Shown here: positions 57,247 through 64,000 of the stretch, in pieces
How positions within the stretch are numbered: position 1 is the first letter of the stretch
How the letters are laid out: the number at the start of each line of letters is the position of its first letter
Source of the DNA: Tatumella saanichensis
GTDB taxonomy: Bacteria > Pseudomonadota > Gammaproteobacteria > Enterobacterales > Enterobacteriaceae
Assembly: GCF_000439375.1 (NCBI RefSeq)
Contig: NZ_ATMI01000002.1
Span: 124,001-188,000 of the forward strand
Direction: 5' to 3'
Length of the DNA stretch: 64,000 nucleotides
Translations under genes and position numbers: made by a program
The notes under the pieces: generated by a model
The model's database searches: none
Seen by the model: the letters and a program-made list of their open reading frames with translations, nothing else
What the model was told of the DNA's origin: nothing

Positions 57247-57274
57247 TTGCAGTTTGTTAACAATTCTGTAAACT
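57247..57274 (+). promoter_or_regulatory. probable lpd promoter
   Basis: TTGCAG (57247-57252) and TAAACT (57269-57274) are 16 bases apart, about 90 bases before lpd. A GTTAAC-containing stretch between them resembles ArcA sites. An own promoter lets lpd also serve the 2-oxoglutarate dehydrogenase and glycine cleavage systems. Confidence 0.45.
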
Positions 57275-57363
57275 CTTGCGCTACATGCGGACCGGTGGTG
57301 GCCGGCCGTAATCATTGATAACTACTGACGTCGGACTGTCGGACAGTCAAATAAGAGGTCATG

Positions 57364-58788
57364 ATGAGTACAGAGATTAAAACCCAAGTCGTGGTACTTG
57401 GTGCAGGCCCTGCGGGCTATTCCGCTGCATTTCGTTGTGCGGACTTAGGCCTGGAAACCGTTCTGGTTGAACGCTACAGCACCCTGGGCGGTGTCTGTCT
57501 GAATGTAGGTTGTATCCCTTCTAAAGCGTTACTGCACGTTGCTAAAGTGATCGAAGAAGCCAAAGCTCTGGAAGCCCATGGCATTGTCTTTGGTCAGCCA
57601 CAGACCGATATCGATAAAGTCCGCAGCTGGAAAGATAAAGTCATCAATCAGCTGACCGGTGGCCTGGCAGGTATGGCGAAAGGCCGTAAAGTTAAAGTGG
57701 TCAACGGTATCGGTAAATTTACCGGCGCCAATACCCTGCAAGTGGAAGGTGAAGGCGGCGCAACCACCATTACTTTTGATAATGCCATTATTGCGGCCGG
57801 TTCCCGTCCGGTGCAGTTACCTTTCATCCCTCATGAAGATCCGCGTGTCTGGGATTCTACCGACGCGCTGGCACTGAAAAATGTGCCGGAACGTCTGCTA
57901 GTGATGGGCGGTGGTATTATCGGTCTGGAAATGGGGACCGTTTACCATGCTCTGGGATCCAAAATTGACGTGGTTGAGATGTTTGACCAAGTGATCCCGG
58001 CAGCCGATAAAGACGTGGTGAAAGCGTTCACTAAACGTATCAGCAAACAGTTTACCCTGATGCTGGAAACGAAAGTGACAGCCGTGGAAGCCAAAGAAGA
58101 CGGTATCTACGTGTCGATGGAAGGTAAAAACGCGCCTACTGAACCTCAGCGCTATGACGCAGTGCTGGTGGCTATCGGTCGTGTGCCGAATGGTAAGAGC
58201 CTTGATGCCGGTAAAGCGGGTGTAGAGGTCGATGACCGCGGCTTTATCAATGTCGATAAGCAGATGCGTACCAATGTTCCCCACATCTTTGCGATTGGCG
58301 ATATCGTCGGTCAGCCGATGCTGGCGCACAAAGGGGTGCATGAAGGTCATGTTGCCGCAGAAGTGATTTCCGGTAAGAAACATTACTTCGATCCTAAAGT
58401 CATTCCTTCTATTGCCTATACCGAGCCAGAAGTTGCTTGGGTAGGACTGACCGAGAAAGAAGCCAAAGAAAAAGGCCTCAGCTACGAAGTTTCTGTGTTC
58501 CCGTGGGCCGCCTCAGGACGGGCGATTGCTTCCGACTGCGCCGACGGTATGACCAAACTGATTTTCGACAAAGAATCTCACCGTATCCTTGGCGGGGCGA
58601 TTGTCGGGACTAACGGCGGTGAGCTGTTGGGTGAAATCGGTCTGGCGATTGAGATGGGCTGTGATGCCGAAGATATTGCTCTGACTATCCATGCTCACCC
58701 GACACTGCATGAGTCGGTCGGTCTGGCTGCGGAAATCTTTGAAGGCAGCATCACTGACCTGCCTAACCCGAAAGCGAAAAAGAAATAA
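57364..58788 (+). CDS. lpd: dihydrolipoamide dehydrogenase
   Basis: FAD-dependent E3 shared by the pyruvate and 2-oxoglutarate dehydrogenase complexes and glycine cleavage. 474 residues from the ATG at 57364, as in E. coli; the ATG three bases earlier would leave too little space to AGAGG. FAD motif VVVLGAGPAGYSAAF, redox disulfide GGVCLNVGCIPSK (Cys 45 and 50), NAD motif MGGGIIGLEMG near 182, and the C-terminal catalytic HAHPTLHES are intact. Confidence 0.98.
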   Translation: MSTEIKTQVVVLGAGPAGYSAAFRCADLGLETVLVERYSTLGGVCLNVGCIPSKALLHVAKVIEEAKALEAHGIVFGQPQTDIDKVRSWKDKVINQLTGGLAGMAKGRKVKVVNGIGKFTGANTLQVEGEGGATTITFDNAIIAAGSRPVQLPFIPHEDPRVWDSTDALALKNVPERLLVMGGGIIGLEMGTVYHALGSKIDVVEMFDQVIPAADKDVVKAFTKRISKQFTLMLETKVTAVEAKEDGIYVSMEGKNAPTEPQRYDAVLVAIGRVPNGKSLDAGKAGVEVDDRGFINVDKQMRTNVPHIFAIGDIVGQPMLAHKGVHEGHVAAEVISGKKHYFDPKVIPSIAYTEPEVAWVGLTEKEAKEKGLSYEVSVFPWAASGRAIASDCADGMTKLIFDKESHRILGGAIVGTNGGELLGEIGLAIEMGCDAEDIALTIHAHPTLHESVGLAAEIFEGSITDLPNPKAKKK

Positions 58789-58802
58789 TCGCTGACGGTA
58801 AT

Positions 58803-58832
58803 AAAAAACGGCTCCCACGGGAGCCGTTTTTT
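58803..58832. terminator. bidirectional terminator lpd / mgtB
   Basis: AAAACGGCTCCC and GGGAGCCGTTTT pair around a 3-base loop with six-base A and T runs on either side, between converging genes. Confidence 0.95.
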
Positions 58833-58835
58833 GTG

Positions 58836-61550
58836 TCAGAACCACTGTCCAAAGCGACGGCAGTAATACTGTTTGGTGCCCTGGCTTAGCAGGCAATAAC
58901 TGCTAAGGATCAGCAGCAGCCAAGGAAAGTAATCGAGGGGCAGCGGGGTGAGACCGATACTGTGGGCCAATCCGCTGTAAGGCAGGGCGATGCCGATAAC
59001 CACCACCAGCAGGGTACTGACCAGAACGGGCCAGCGAGCACAGCTTTGCAGGAAAGGGATCCTGCGAGTGCGTAGCATATGCACCACCAGAGTTTGGGAT
59101 AACAGCCCTTCCACAAACCAGCCCGACTGGAACAACGAAGCCATGCTACTGCCAGCGTCAGCAAACAGATGCCACATGATCACAAAGGTCGCTACATCAA
59201 ACAGTGAAGAGAGTGGTCCCATCACTAGCATAAAGCGACCGATATTACCGGCATCCCATTTACGCGGCTGGGCAACAAATTCATCGTCCATCCGATCCCA
59301 AGGGAGTGCCATCTGAGAAACATCGTAGATCAGGTTTTGCAGCAGAAGTTGAATGGCTAGCATCGGCAAAAAGGGCAGAAAAGCACTGGCGATCAGTACT
59401 GAAAAGACATTCCCAAAGTTAGCACTGGCGGTGATATTCAGATACTTAATGATATTACCGAAGGTTTGACGACCGGTGCGTACTCCCTGTTCTAGTACAT
59501 TTAGGTCTTTCTCCAACAGGATAATATCGGCAGCGCTACGGGCAACCTGAGTAGCATTTTCGACGGAAATCCCCACATCCGCGTGATGCAGTGCGGCGGC
59601 ATCGTTGATCCCATCACCGAGAAAGCCGACGGTGTGTCCGCTTTGTTGCATCAGCGTCACCAGTCGGGTTTTGTCGCTGGGGGTAAGGCGTGCAAACAGT
59701 GAATGCTGGGGCAGTAGCGCTTTCAGCTGAGGATCGTCCATGGCGGCAAGCTGCGGACCGGTGAGAGGAGTACCGGTATCCAGCCCAAGCTGTTGACAGA
59801 TCTTAGCACTAACCTCAGCATTATCTCCAGTCAGGACTTTTACCGCCACACCAAGTTCCTTCAGCGCGGTAAGCGCCGCCTGCGCTCCTGGTTTTACTGG
59901 GTCGAGGAATAACAACATACCGTTGAGGGTCAGTTCCCGCTCGTCACCCTGGGACAGACGACGGGTTGCTTGTTCTACGGGTAGGATGCGGGTGGCCACT
60001 AGAAGTACCCGATAACCCTGACGGTTGTACCCCGCGACGGTCTCACGAATGTGCTGACGTTTGACGTCTGTCAGAGGCTGCGTGGCTTCTGATACCCTCA
60101 GCTCACTACAGCGTGCGAGCATCTCTTCGCTAGCCCCTTTGCAGATAATGTACGGGCAGCCTTGGTCGTTAAATACCGATACGGACAAGCAACGACGGGT
60201 AAAATCAAAGGGCAGTTCATCGGCTTTACGCAAATGTTGTAAACGACGGCTCATTCCCTGTTGCCGCCCATAATTAATCACTGCGCGATCCATCGGATTA
60301 CTGATGCCTTGCTGATAGTAACTGTTCAACCAAGCCAGTTCCGCGACCCGGCTATCCGCCTCACCCTGCGGGTTCAGCGTGCTGACCAATGCCATATTAT
60401 CGTCGGTAAGGGTCCCAGTTTTATCGGTGCACAGTACATCCATCGCTCCGAGGTTCTGGATAGCATGGATGCGTTTTACCACCACTTTTCGGGCAGCCAG
60501 TGCCATAGCGCCTTTTGCCAAGTTGGTGCTGACGATCATCGGCAGCATCTCTGGGGTGAGGCCGACGGCAACAGCCAAGGAGAAAAACAGTGCATCGGTC
60601 CAGTTACCCTTGGTCAGTCCGTTGATCACAAACACCACCGGCACCATTACCCCCATAAAACGGATCAGTAGCCAGCTGACGCTGTTGACCCCTTTATCAA
60701 AGGCGGTTGGCGGCGGTGCCGCGGCGATTTGCCGAGCCAGAGAGCCGTACCACGTTTGGTTGCCGGTGGCGACCACCACCGCCCGGGCGCATCCGCTGAT
60801 AACGCTAGTGCCCATCAGGGCAATAGCCGGTTCATTCAGTAAGCGGTGTTCGCCGTATTCATCTACGGGAGACTGCGCTGTCAGCCGTGCCTGCTTTTCG
60901 ACCGGCAGTGTCTCACCGGTGAGGGCGGACTGATTCACCAATAAATTGCGGCTTTCCAGCAGTCGCAAGTCAGCAGGGATCATATCCCCGGCACTGATCT
61001 CGACAATATCTCCTGGCACCAGTTGCTGGCGCGGCAAGGCCAGTAACTGTATCTCCTCGGCATCATCGGAGCGCTGTACTCTGGCAGTGACTTCAATCAG
61101 GGCATTCAGCGCCTCGGCCGCTTTACCGGTGCGGTATTCTTGTATAAAGCGCAGCAGGGTACTGAACAGCACCATGCAGCTCATAATGGTTACGCTGGTC
61201 AGGTCGGTAGGTTTTCCGGCGCGAAAAGGTAACCAGAAATCGGTAATAAAACTGACACAGGCCAGAGCGAGCAGTACATAGATAAAGGGGTTATGAAACG
61301 CCAGCAACCATTGCAGTAAGGCAGGAGGCGCTTTATGGGGAGTGATTTGGTTAGCACCCTGACATTGCAAGCGATGGCTTGCCTCCTCAGTGGATAAGCC
61401 CTCTGCGCAGGTATTTAATTGCCGAAGGGTGGTTTCGCTGCTGGTGGCGATATGTCGAGCAATACCGGTGCGATCAGACGGTTCGGTAGGCTTTGCAGAG
61501 TGCGGGTAAGGGCGGGTATTCAGTATCTGAGTCATCTCATCATTATCCAT
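58836..61550 (-). CDS. mgtB: magnesium-importing P-type ATPase, MgtB type
   Basis: P3-type Mg2+ ATPase, 904 residues (Salmonella MgtB 908, E. coli MgtA 898). The sequence is closer to MgtB than MgtA, for example FHNPFIYVLLALACVSFITD, and the C-terminus ends FGQWF. TGET is near residue 207, the phosphorylation site DKTGTLT near 380, and GDGINDAAALHHADVG near 650; the proline usual in GDGINDAP is Ala here. The ATG at 61550 has no good ribosome-binding site; an ATG at 61535 is an alternative. No mgtC is adjacent. The upstream leader (61602-61670) probably controls it. It lies between lpd and acnB, where E. coli has yacH instead. Confidence 0.88.
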   Translation of the reverse strand: MDNDEMTQILNTRPYPHSAKPTEPSDRTGIARHIATSSETTLRQLNTCAEGLSTEEASHRLQCQGANQITPHKAPPALLQWLLAFHNPFIYVLLALACVSFITDFWLPFRAGKPTDLTSVTIMSCMVLFSTLLRFIQEYRTGKAAEALNALIEVTARVQRSDDAEEIQLLALPRQQLVPGDIVEISAGDMIPADLRLLESRNLLVNQSALTGETLPVEKQARLTAQSPVDEYGEHRLLNEPAIALMGTSVISGCARAVVVATGNQTWYGSLARQIAAAPPPTAFDKGVNSVSWLLIRFMGVMVPVVFVINGLTKGNWTDALFFSLAVAVGLTPEMLPMIVSTNLAKGAMALAARKVVVKRIHAIQNLGAMDVLCTDKTGTLTDDNMALVSTLNPQGEADSRVAELAWLNSYYQQGISNPMDRAVINYGRQQGMSRRLQHLRKADELPFDFTRRCLSVSVFNDQGCPYIICKGASEEMLARCSELRVSEATQPLTDVKRQHIRETVAGYNRQGYRVLLVATRILPVEQATRRLSQGDERELTLNGMLLFLDPVKPGAQAALTALKELGVAVKVLTGDNAEVSAKICQQLGLDTGTPLTGPQLAAMDDPQLKALLPQHSLFARLTPSDKTRLVTLMQQSGHTVGFLGDGINDAAALHHADVGISVENATQVARSAADIILLEKDLNVLEQGVRTGRQTFGNIIKYLNITASANFGNVFSVLIASAFLPFLPMLAIQLLLQNLIYDVSQMALPWDRMDDEFVAQPRKWDAGNIGRFMLVMGPLSSLFDVATFVIMWHLFADAGSSMASLFQSGWFVEGLLSQTLVVHMLRTRRIPFLQSCARWPVLVSTLLVVVIGIALPYSGLAHSIGLTPLPLDYFPWLLLILSSYCLLSQGTKQYYCRRFGQWF

Positions 61551-61601
61551 ATCAGGCTGTCAGTACCGGTTAGCGCGGTGCTGTACAGCAAAAACTGAGA
61601 T

Positions 61602-61650
61602 GCGTTGCAGACGTCAGGCAGGCGTCCTCCTGCAACGCGTAATACGTTGC
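61602..61650 (-). promoter_or_regulatory. alternative stems in the mgtB leader
   Basis: Stem A: GCAACG and CGTTGC (arms 61645-61650 and 61632-61637). Stem B: GCGTTGCAG and CTGCAACGC, a perfect 9-bp pair (arms 61630-61638 and 61602-61610). The arms share bases 61632-61637, so only one stem can form. Seven bases after stem B on the mRNA comes a run of five T. Both lie within or at the end of the leader ORF, so translation should influence which forms. Confidence 0.6.
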
Positions 61651-61670
61651 CGTCTCGTGTCATCGTCCAT
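61614..61670 (-). CDS. putative mgtB leader peptide
   Basis: An 18-codon ORF, MDDDTRRQRITRCRRTPA, with a strong AAGGAG six bases before the ATG, ending 63 bases before mgtB. Leader peptides of mgtA in Salmonella and E. coli (MgtL) start with acidic/proline residues that destabilise the translating ribosome at low Mg2+. Three aspartates directly after Met here would suit the same mechanism, and the ORF overlaps the alternative stems. No sequence similarity to MgtL beyond composition and position; expression is inferred. Confidence 0.55.
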   Translation of the reverse strand: MDDDTRRQRITRCRRTPA

Positions 61671-62267
61671 TATTGGCTCCTTGAAGGGACAGGTTTAGAA
61701 AAGGGAGAGCGGTCGCATAATGCAACTATTAACCGGTTTTTTTGGGATCCCCGGGAGGAAAGAGTGCGTGAGTCAACATTTTCTGTCCTCAGTGTGGCGT
61801 AAAGTGAGCCTGCCTGTGGCCGGTTCATGGGGGTATGGCAGAGCAACTTCCGGTATCTGAGGGGCGGTGGAAAAATAGATCCGCGCAAAACAGCCCTGCA
61901 AATCATAAGGGCTTTTTCAGACAAGGGGAACCGCAAACGTCAACCAGACATCAACCACTGTAAACTATTTTAGCGACAGGAGAGCACTGCAGATCCATGA
62001 CCTTGTGACAGAGAATTCTTTTTCTTTATGTTTCACAGTAAAAGAGTGATAGTTTAATTAATGTATTAATTTTCAGTTGATTACCTCTGTCTGCGGGTAG
62101 CGTATCACCCGATCTTAAATGTTGATTTTTTGTAAACAGATTAACAACGATTTGGGATCCTGATATGCTGCAAAAACGGGCCCGCTCTTCTGAACTCTGC
62201 CCTGATCCCCTAAATAACGCAGAGTCAGATGGCCGGAAGCCATTACAATGTGAGTGAGGAGAACGTC
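61671..62267. other. mgtB-acnB divergent intergenic region
   Basis: About 600 bases with no credible gene; short open frames here lack ribosome-binding sites or similarity. It must hold the promoters of mgtB (minus) and acnB (plus). The stretch 62020-62150 is AT-rich. I cannot assign -35/-10 elements with confidence. Confidence 0.5.
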
Positions 62268-64000
62268 GTGCTAGAAGAATACCGTAAGCACGTTGCCGAA
62301 CGTGCAGCGCTGGGGATTGTCCCCAAACCTTTGGATGCTTCCCAAACGGCAGCACTGGTTGAACTGCTAAAATCGCCGCCAGCCGGTGAAGAAGCGTTCC
62401 TGATGGATCTGCTGGTTAACCGTGTGCCCCCTGGCGTTGATGAAGCCGCCTATGTGAAGGCCGGGTTTCTGGCGGCAATTGCCAAAGGTGACGCCGTCTC
62501 TCCGCTACTCAGCCCTGAGAAAGCCATTGAGTTACTAGGCACCATGCAGGGGGGGTATAATATCCATCCGCTGATTGAGGCGCTGGATAGCGACACACTG
62601 GCTGCGGGGGCTGCCAAAGCCTTATCACATACCCTGCTGATGTTTGATAACTTCTTTGATGTCGAAGAAAAAGCCAAAGCCGGTAACCCCTATGCGCAGC
62701 AGGTGTTGAAATCCTGGGCGGATGCGGAGTGGTTCTTGTCGCGTCCAAAACTGGCCGAAAAAATCACCTTAACGGTTTTCAAAGTCACCGGTGAAACCAA
62801 CACCGATGACCTTTCTCCGGCTCCAGATGCGTGGTCGCGTCCAGATATTCCCTTGCATGCACTGGCGATGCTGAAAATTGCCCGTGAGGGGATTGAGCCG
62901 GATGATGCCGGTAACGTTGGGCCGATCAAACAAATTGAAGCCTTGCAGAAGAAAGGTTTCCCGTTGGTGTATACCGGCGATGTCGTCGGGACAGGCTCTT
63001 CCCGTAAATCAGCGACCAACTCTGTACTGTGGTTTATGGGGGAAGATATTCCTTATGTGCCGAACAAAAAAGGTGGCGGTGTGGTACTGGGCAGTAAAAT
63101 CGCACCAATTTTCTTTAATACCATGGAAGATGCCGGAGCCCTGCCGGTTGAGGTGGATGTCAGTAACCTGAATATGGGCGATGTTATCGATATCTATCCC
63201 TATAAAGGGGAAGTACGCCGCCATGAAAATGACGAACTGGTTGAAACCTTCAGCCTGAAAACCGAGGTGCTACTGGATGAAGTCCGCGCCGGTGGCCGTA
63301 TTCCGCTGATTATTGGTCGTGGCCTGACCAGCCGTGCTCGGGAATCTCTGGGATTAGCGCCCAGTGATGTCTTCCTAAGCTCGAAAGCCGTCGAAAAAAG
63401 TACCCGTGGCTTCTCGCTGGCGCAGAAAATGGTGGGTCGTGCCTGTGGCGTGACTGGCGTACGTCCGGGTGAATATTGCGAGCCGAAGATGACCTCGGTA
63501 GGTTCTCAGGATACCACCGGGCCGATGACCCGTGATGAACTGAAAGATTTGGCCTGCCTTGGCTTCTCGGCAGATTTAGTGATGCAGTCCTTCTGTCACA
63601 CCGCCGCGTATCCGAAACCGGTGGACGTGCAGATGCAGCACAGCCTGCCCGACTTTATTATGAACCGGGGTGGGGTCTCTCTGCGCCCAGGGGATGGCAT
63701 TATCCACAGCTGGCTGAACCGTATGCTGCTGCCGGATACCGTCGGTACCGGCGGAGACTCTCATACCCGTTTCCCTATTGGTATCTCCTTCCCAGCAGGC
63801 TCTGGTCTGGTGGCATTTGCAGCGGCGACCGGTGTGATGCCACTGGATATGCCTGAATCGGTATTGGTCCGTTTCAGCGGAAAAATGCAACCGGGGATCA
63901 CCCTGCGTGATCTGGTACATGCCATTCCGCTGTATGCCATCAAGCAAGGTCTGCTCACTGTTGAGAAGAAAGGTAAGAAAAACATCTTCTCTGGACGTAT
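62268..64000 (+). CDS. acnB: aconitate hydratase B (3' end missing)
   Basis: Bifunctional aconitase B / 2-methylisocitrate dehydratase of the TCA cycle, first 577 codons of about 865. The GTG at 62268 has AGGAGA six bases upstream and starts [16 protein letters not shown], like E. coli [16 protein letters not shown]. The HEAT-like N-terminal domain is followed by the swivel domain ([20 protein letters not shown] near residue 240) and the catalytic domain ([18 protein letters not shown] near 500). The iron-sulfur cysteines GCSLC lie beyond the window. Frame intact to the edge. Confidence 0.97.
   Translation, partial: MLEEYRKHVAERAALGIVPKPLDASQTAALVELLKSPPAGEEAFLMDLLVNRVPPGVDEAAYVKAGFLAAIAKGDAVSPLLSPEKAIELLGTMQGGYNIHPLIEALDSDTLAAGAAKALSHTLLMFDNFFDVEEKAKAGNPYAQQVLKSWADAEWFLSRPKLAEKITLTVFKVTGETNTDDLSPAPDAWSRPDIPLHALAMLKIAREGIEPDDAGNVGPIKQIEALQKKGFPLVYTGDVVGTGSSRKSATNSVLWFMGEDIPYVPNKKGGGVVLGSKIAPIFFNTMEDAGALPVEVDVSNLNMGDVIDIYPYKGEVRRHENDELVETFSLKTEVLLDEVRAGGRIPLIIGRGLTSRARESLGLAPSDVFLSSKAVEKSTRGFSLAQKMVGRACGVTGVRPGEYCEPKMTSVGSQDTTGPMTRDELKDLACLGFSADLVMQSFCHTAAYPKPVDVQMQHSLPDFIMNRGGVSLRPGDGIIHSWLNRMLLPDTVGTGGDSHTRFPIGISFPAGSGLVAFAAATGVMPLDMPESVLVRFSGKMQPGITLRDLVHAIPLYAIKQGLLTVEKKGKKNIFSGR

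Noticed and set aside
61605-61936. Open frames on both strands in the mgtB-acnB intergenic region
   Set aside because: Neither has a good start signal or recognisable sequence; the minus-strand frame ends exactly at the better supported leader ORF.
61961-61975. PhoP-box-like element for mgtB (CGCTA-AAATA-GTTTA on the minus strand)
   Set aside because: Only one half-site fits, and no -10 element lies at the expected distance downstream.

Overview
The window is a chromosomal segment of a member of the Enterobacterales. Gene order and protein sequences follow the first few minutes of the Escherichia coli map closely (rapA, polB, dedA-like, thiBPQ, setA, leuABCD, ilvIH, cra, the mra/dcw cell-wall and division cluster, lpxC, secM-secA, mutT, yacG-zapD-coaE, hofCB-ppdD, nadC, ampDE, aroP, pdhR-aceEF-lpd, acnB). 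It is not E. coli: several genes that sit between these neighbours in E. coli are missing and a few new ones are present. I cannot name the genus.

Layout. 1-4353: rapA (cut by the window edge) and polB, minus strand. 4523-8865: dedA-family gene, then thiQ, thiP and thiB behind a TPP riboswitch. 8865-10055: setA. 10106-14956: leuDCBA with the leuL leader peptide and attenuator. 14957-15677: a long AT-rich gap without leuO. 15678-19063: ilvI, ilvH, cra. 19428-36733: mraZ, rsmH, ftsL, ftsI, murE, murF, mraY, murD, ftsW, murG, murC, a decayed ddlB, ftsQ, ftsA, ftsZ and lpxC, tightly packed and co-directional. 36991-40781: secM, secA, mutT. 40822-45648: yacG, zapD, coaE, hofC, hofB, ppdD on the minus strand. 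45840-47140: an accessory patch with an orphan T6SS hcp gene and two small companions. 47315-48196: a nadC-like gene that has lost its active site. 48368-52458: ampD, ampE, aroP, pdhR. 52572-58788: aceE, aceF, lpd. 58836-61670: an MgtB-type Mg2+ P-type ATPase with a leader ORF. 62268 to the end: acnB, cut by the window edge.

How the genes work together. The dcw block supplies peptidoglycan precursors (MurC-F, MraY, MurG), the septal synthase (FtsI/FtsW) and the division ring (FtsL/Q/A/Z), controlled at its head by MraZ. LpxC and SecM-SecA follow with envelope lipid A and protein export. leuABCD and ilvIH provide branched-chain amino acids. pdhR-aceEF-lpd plus acnB link pyruvate to the TCA cycle.

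The most unusual points are: a full-length nadC homologue lacking nearly all catalytic residues; ddlB reduced to fragments inside the otherwise intact dcw cluster; an hcp/DUF1493/membrane-protein module next to ppdD; and an 18-codon leader ORF starting Met-Asp-Asp-Asp ahead of the Mg2+ transporter, overlapping two mutually exclusive RNA stems. sgrR/sgrS, leuO and guaC are also absent from their usual places.
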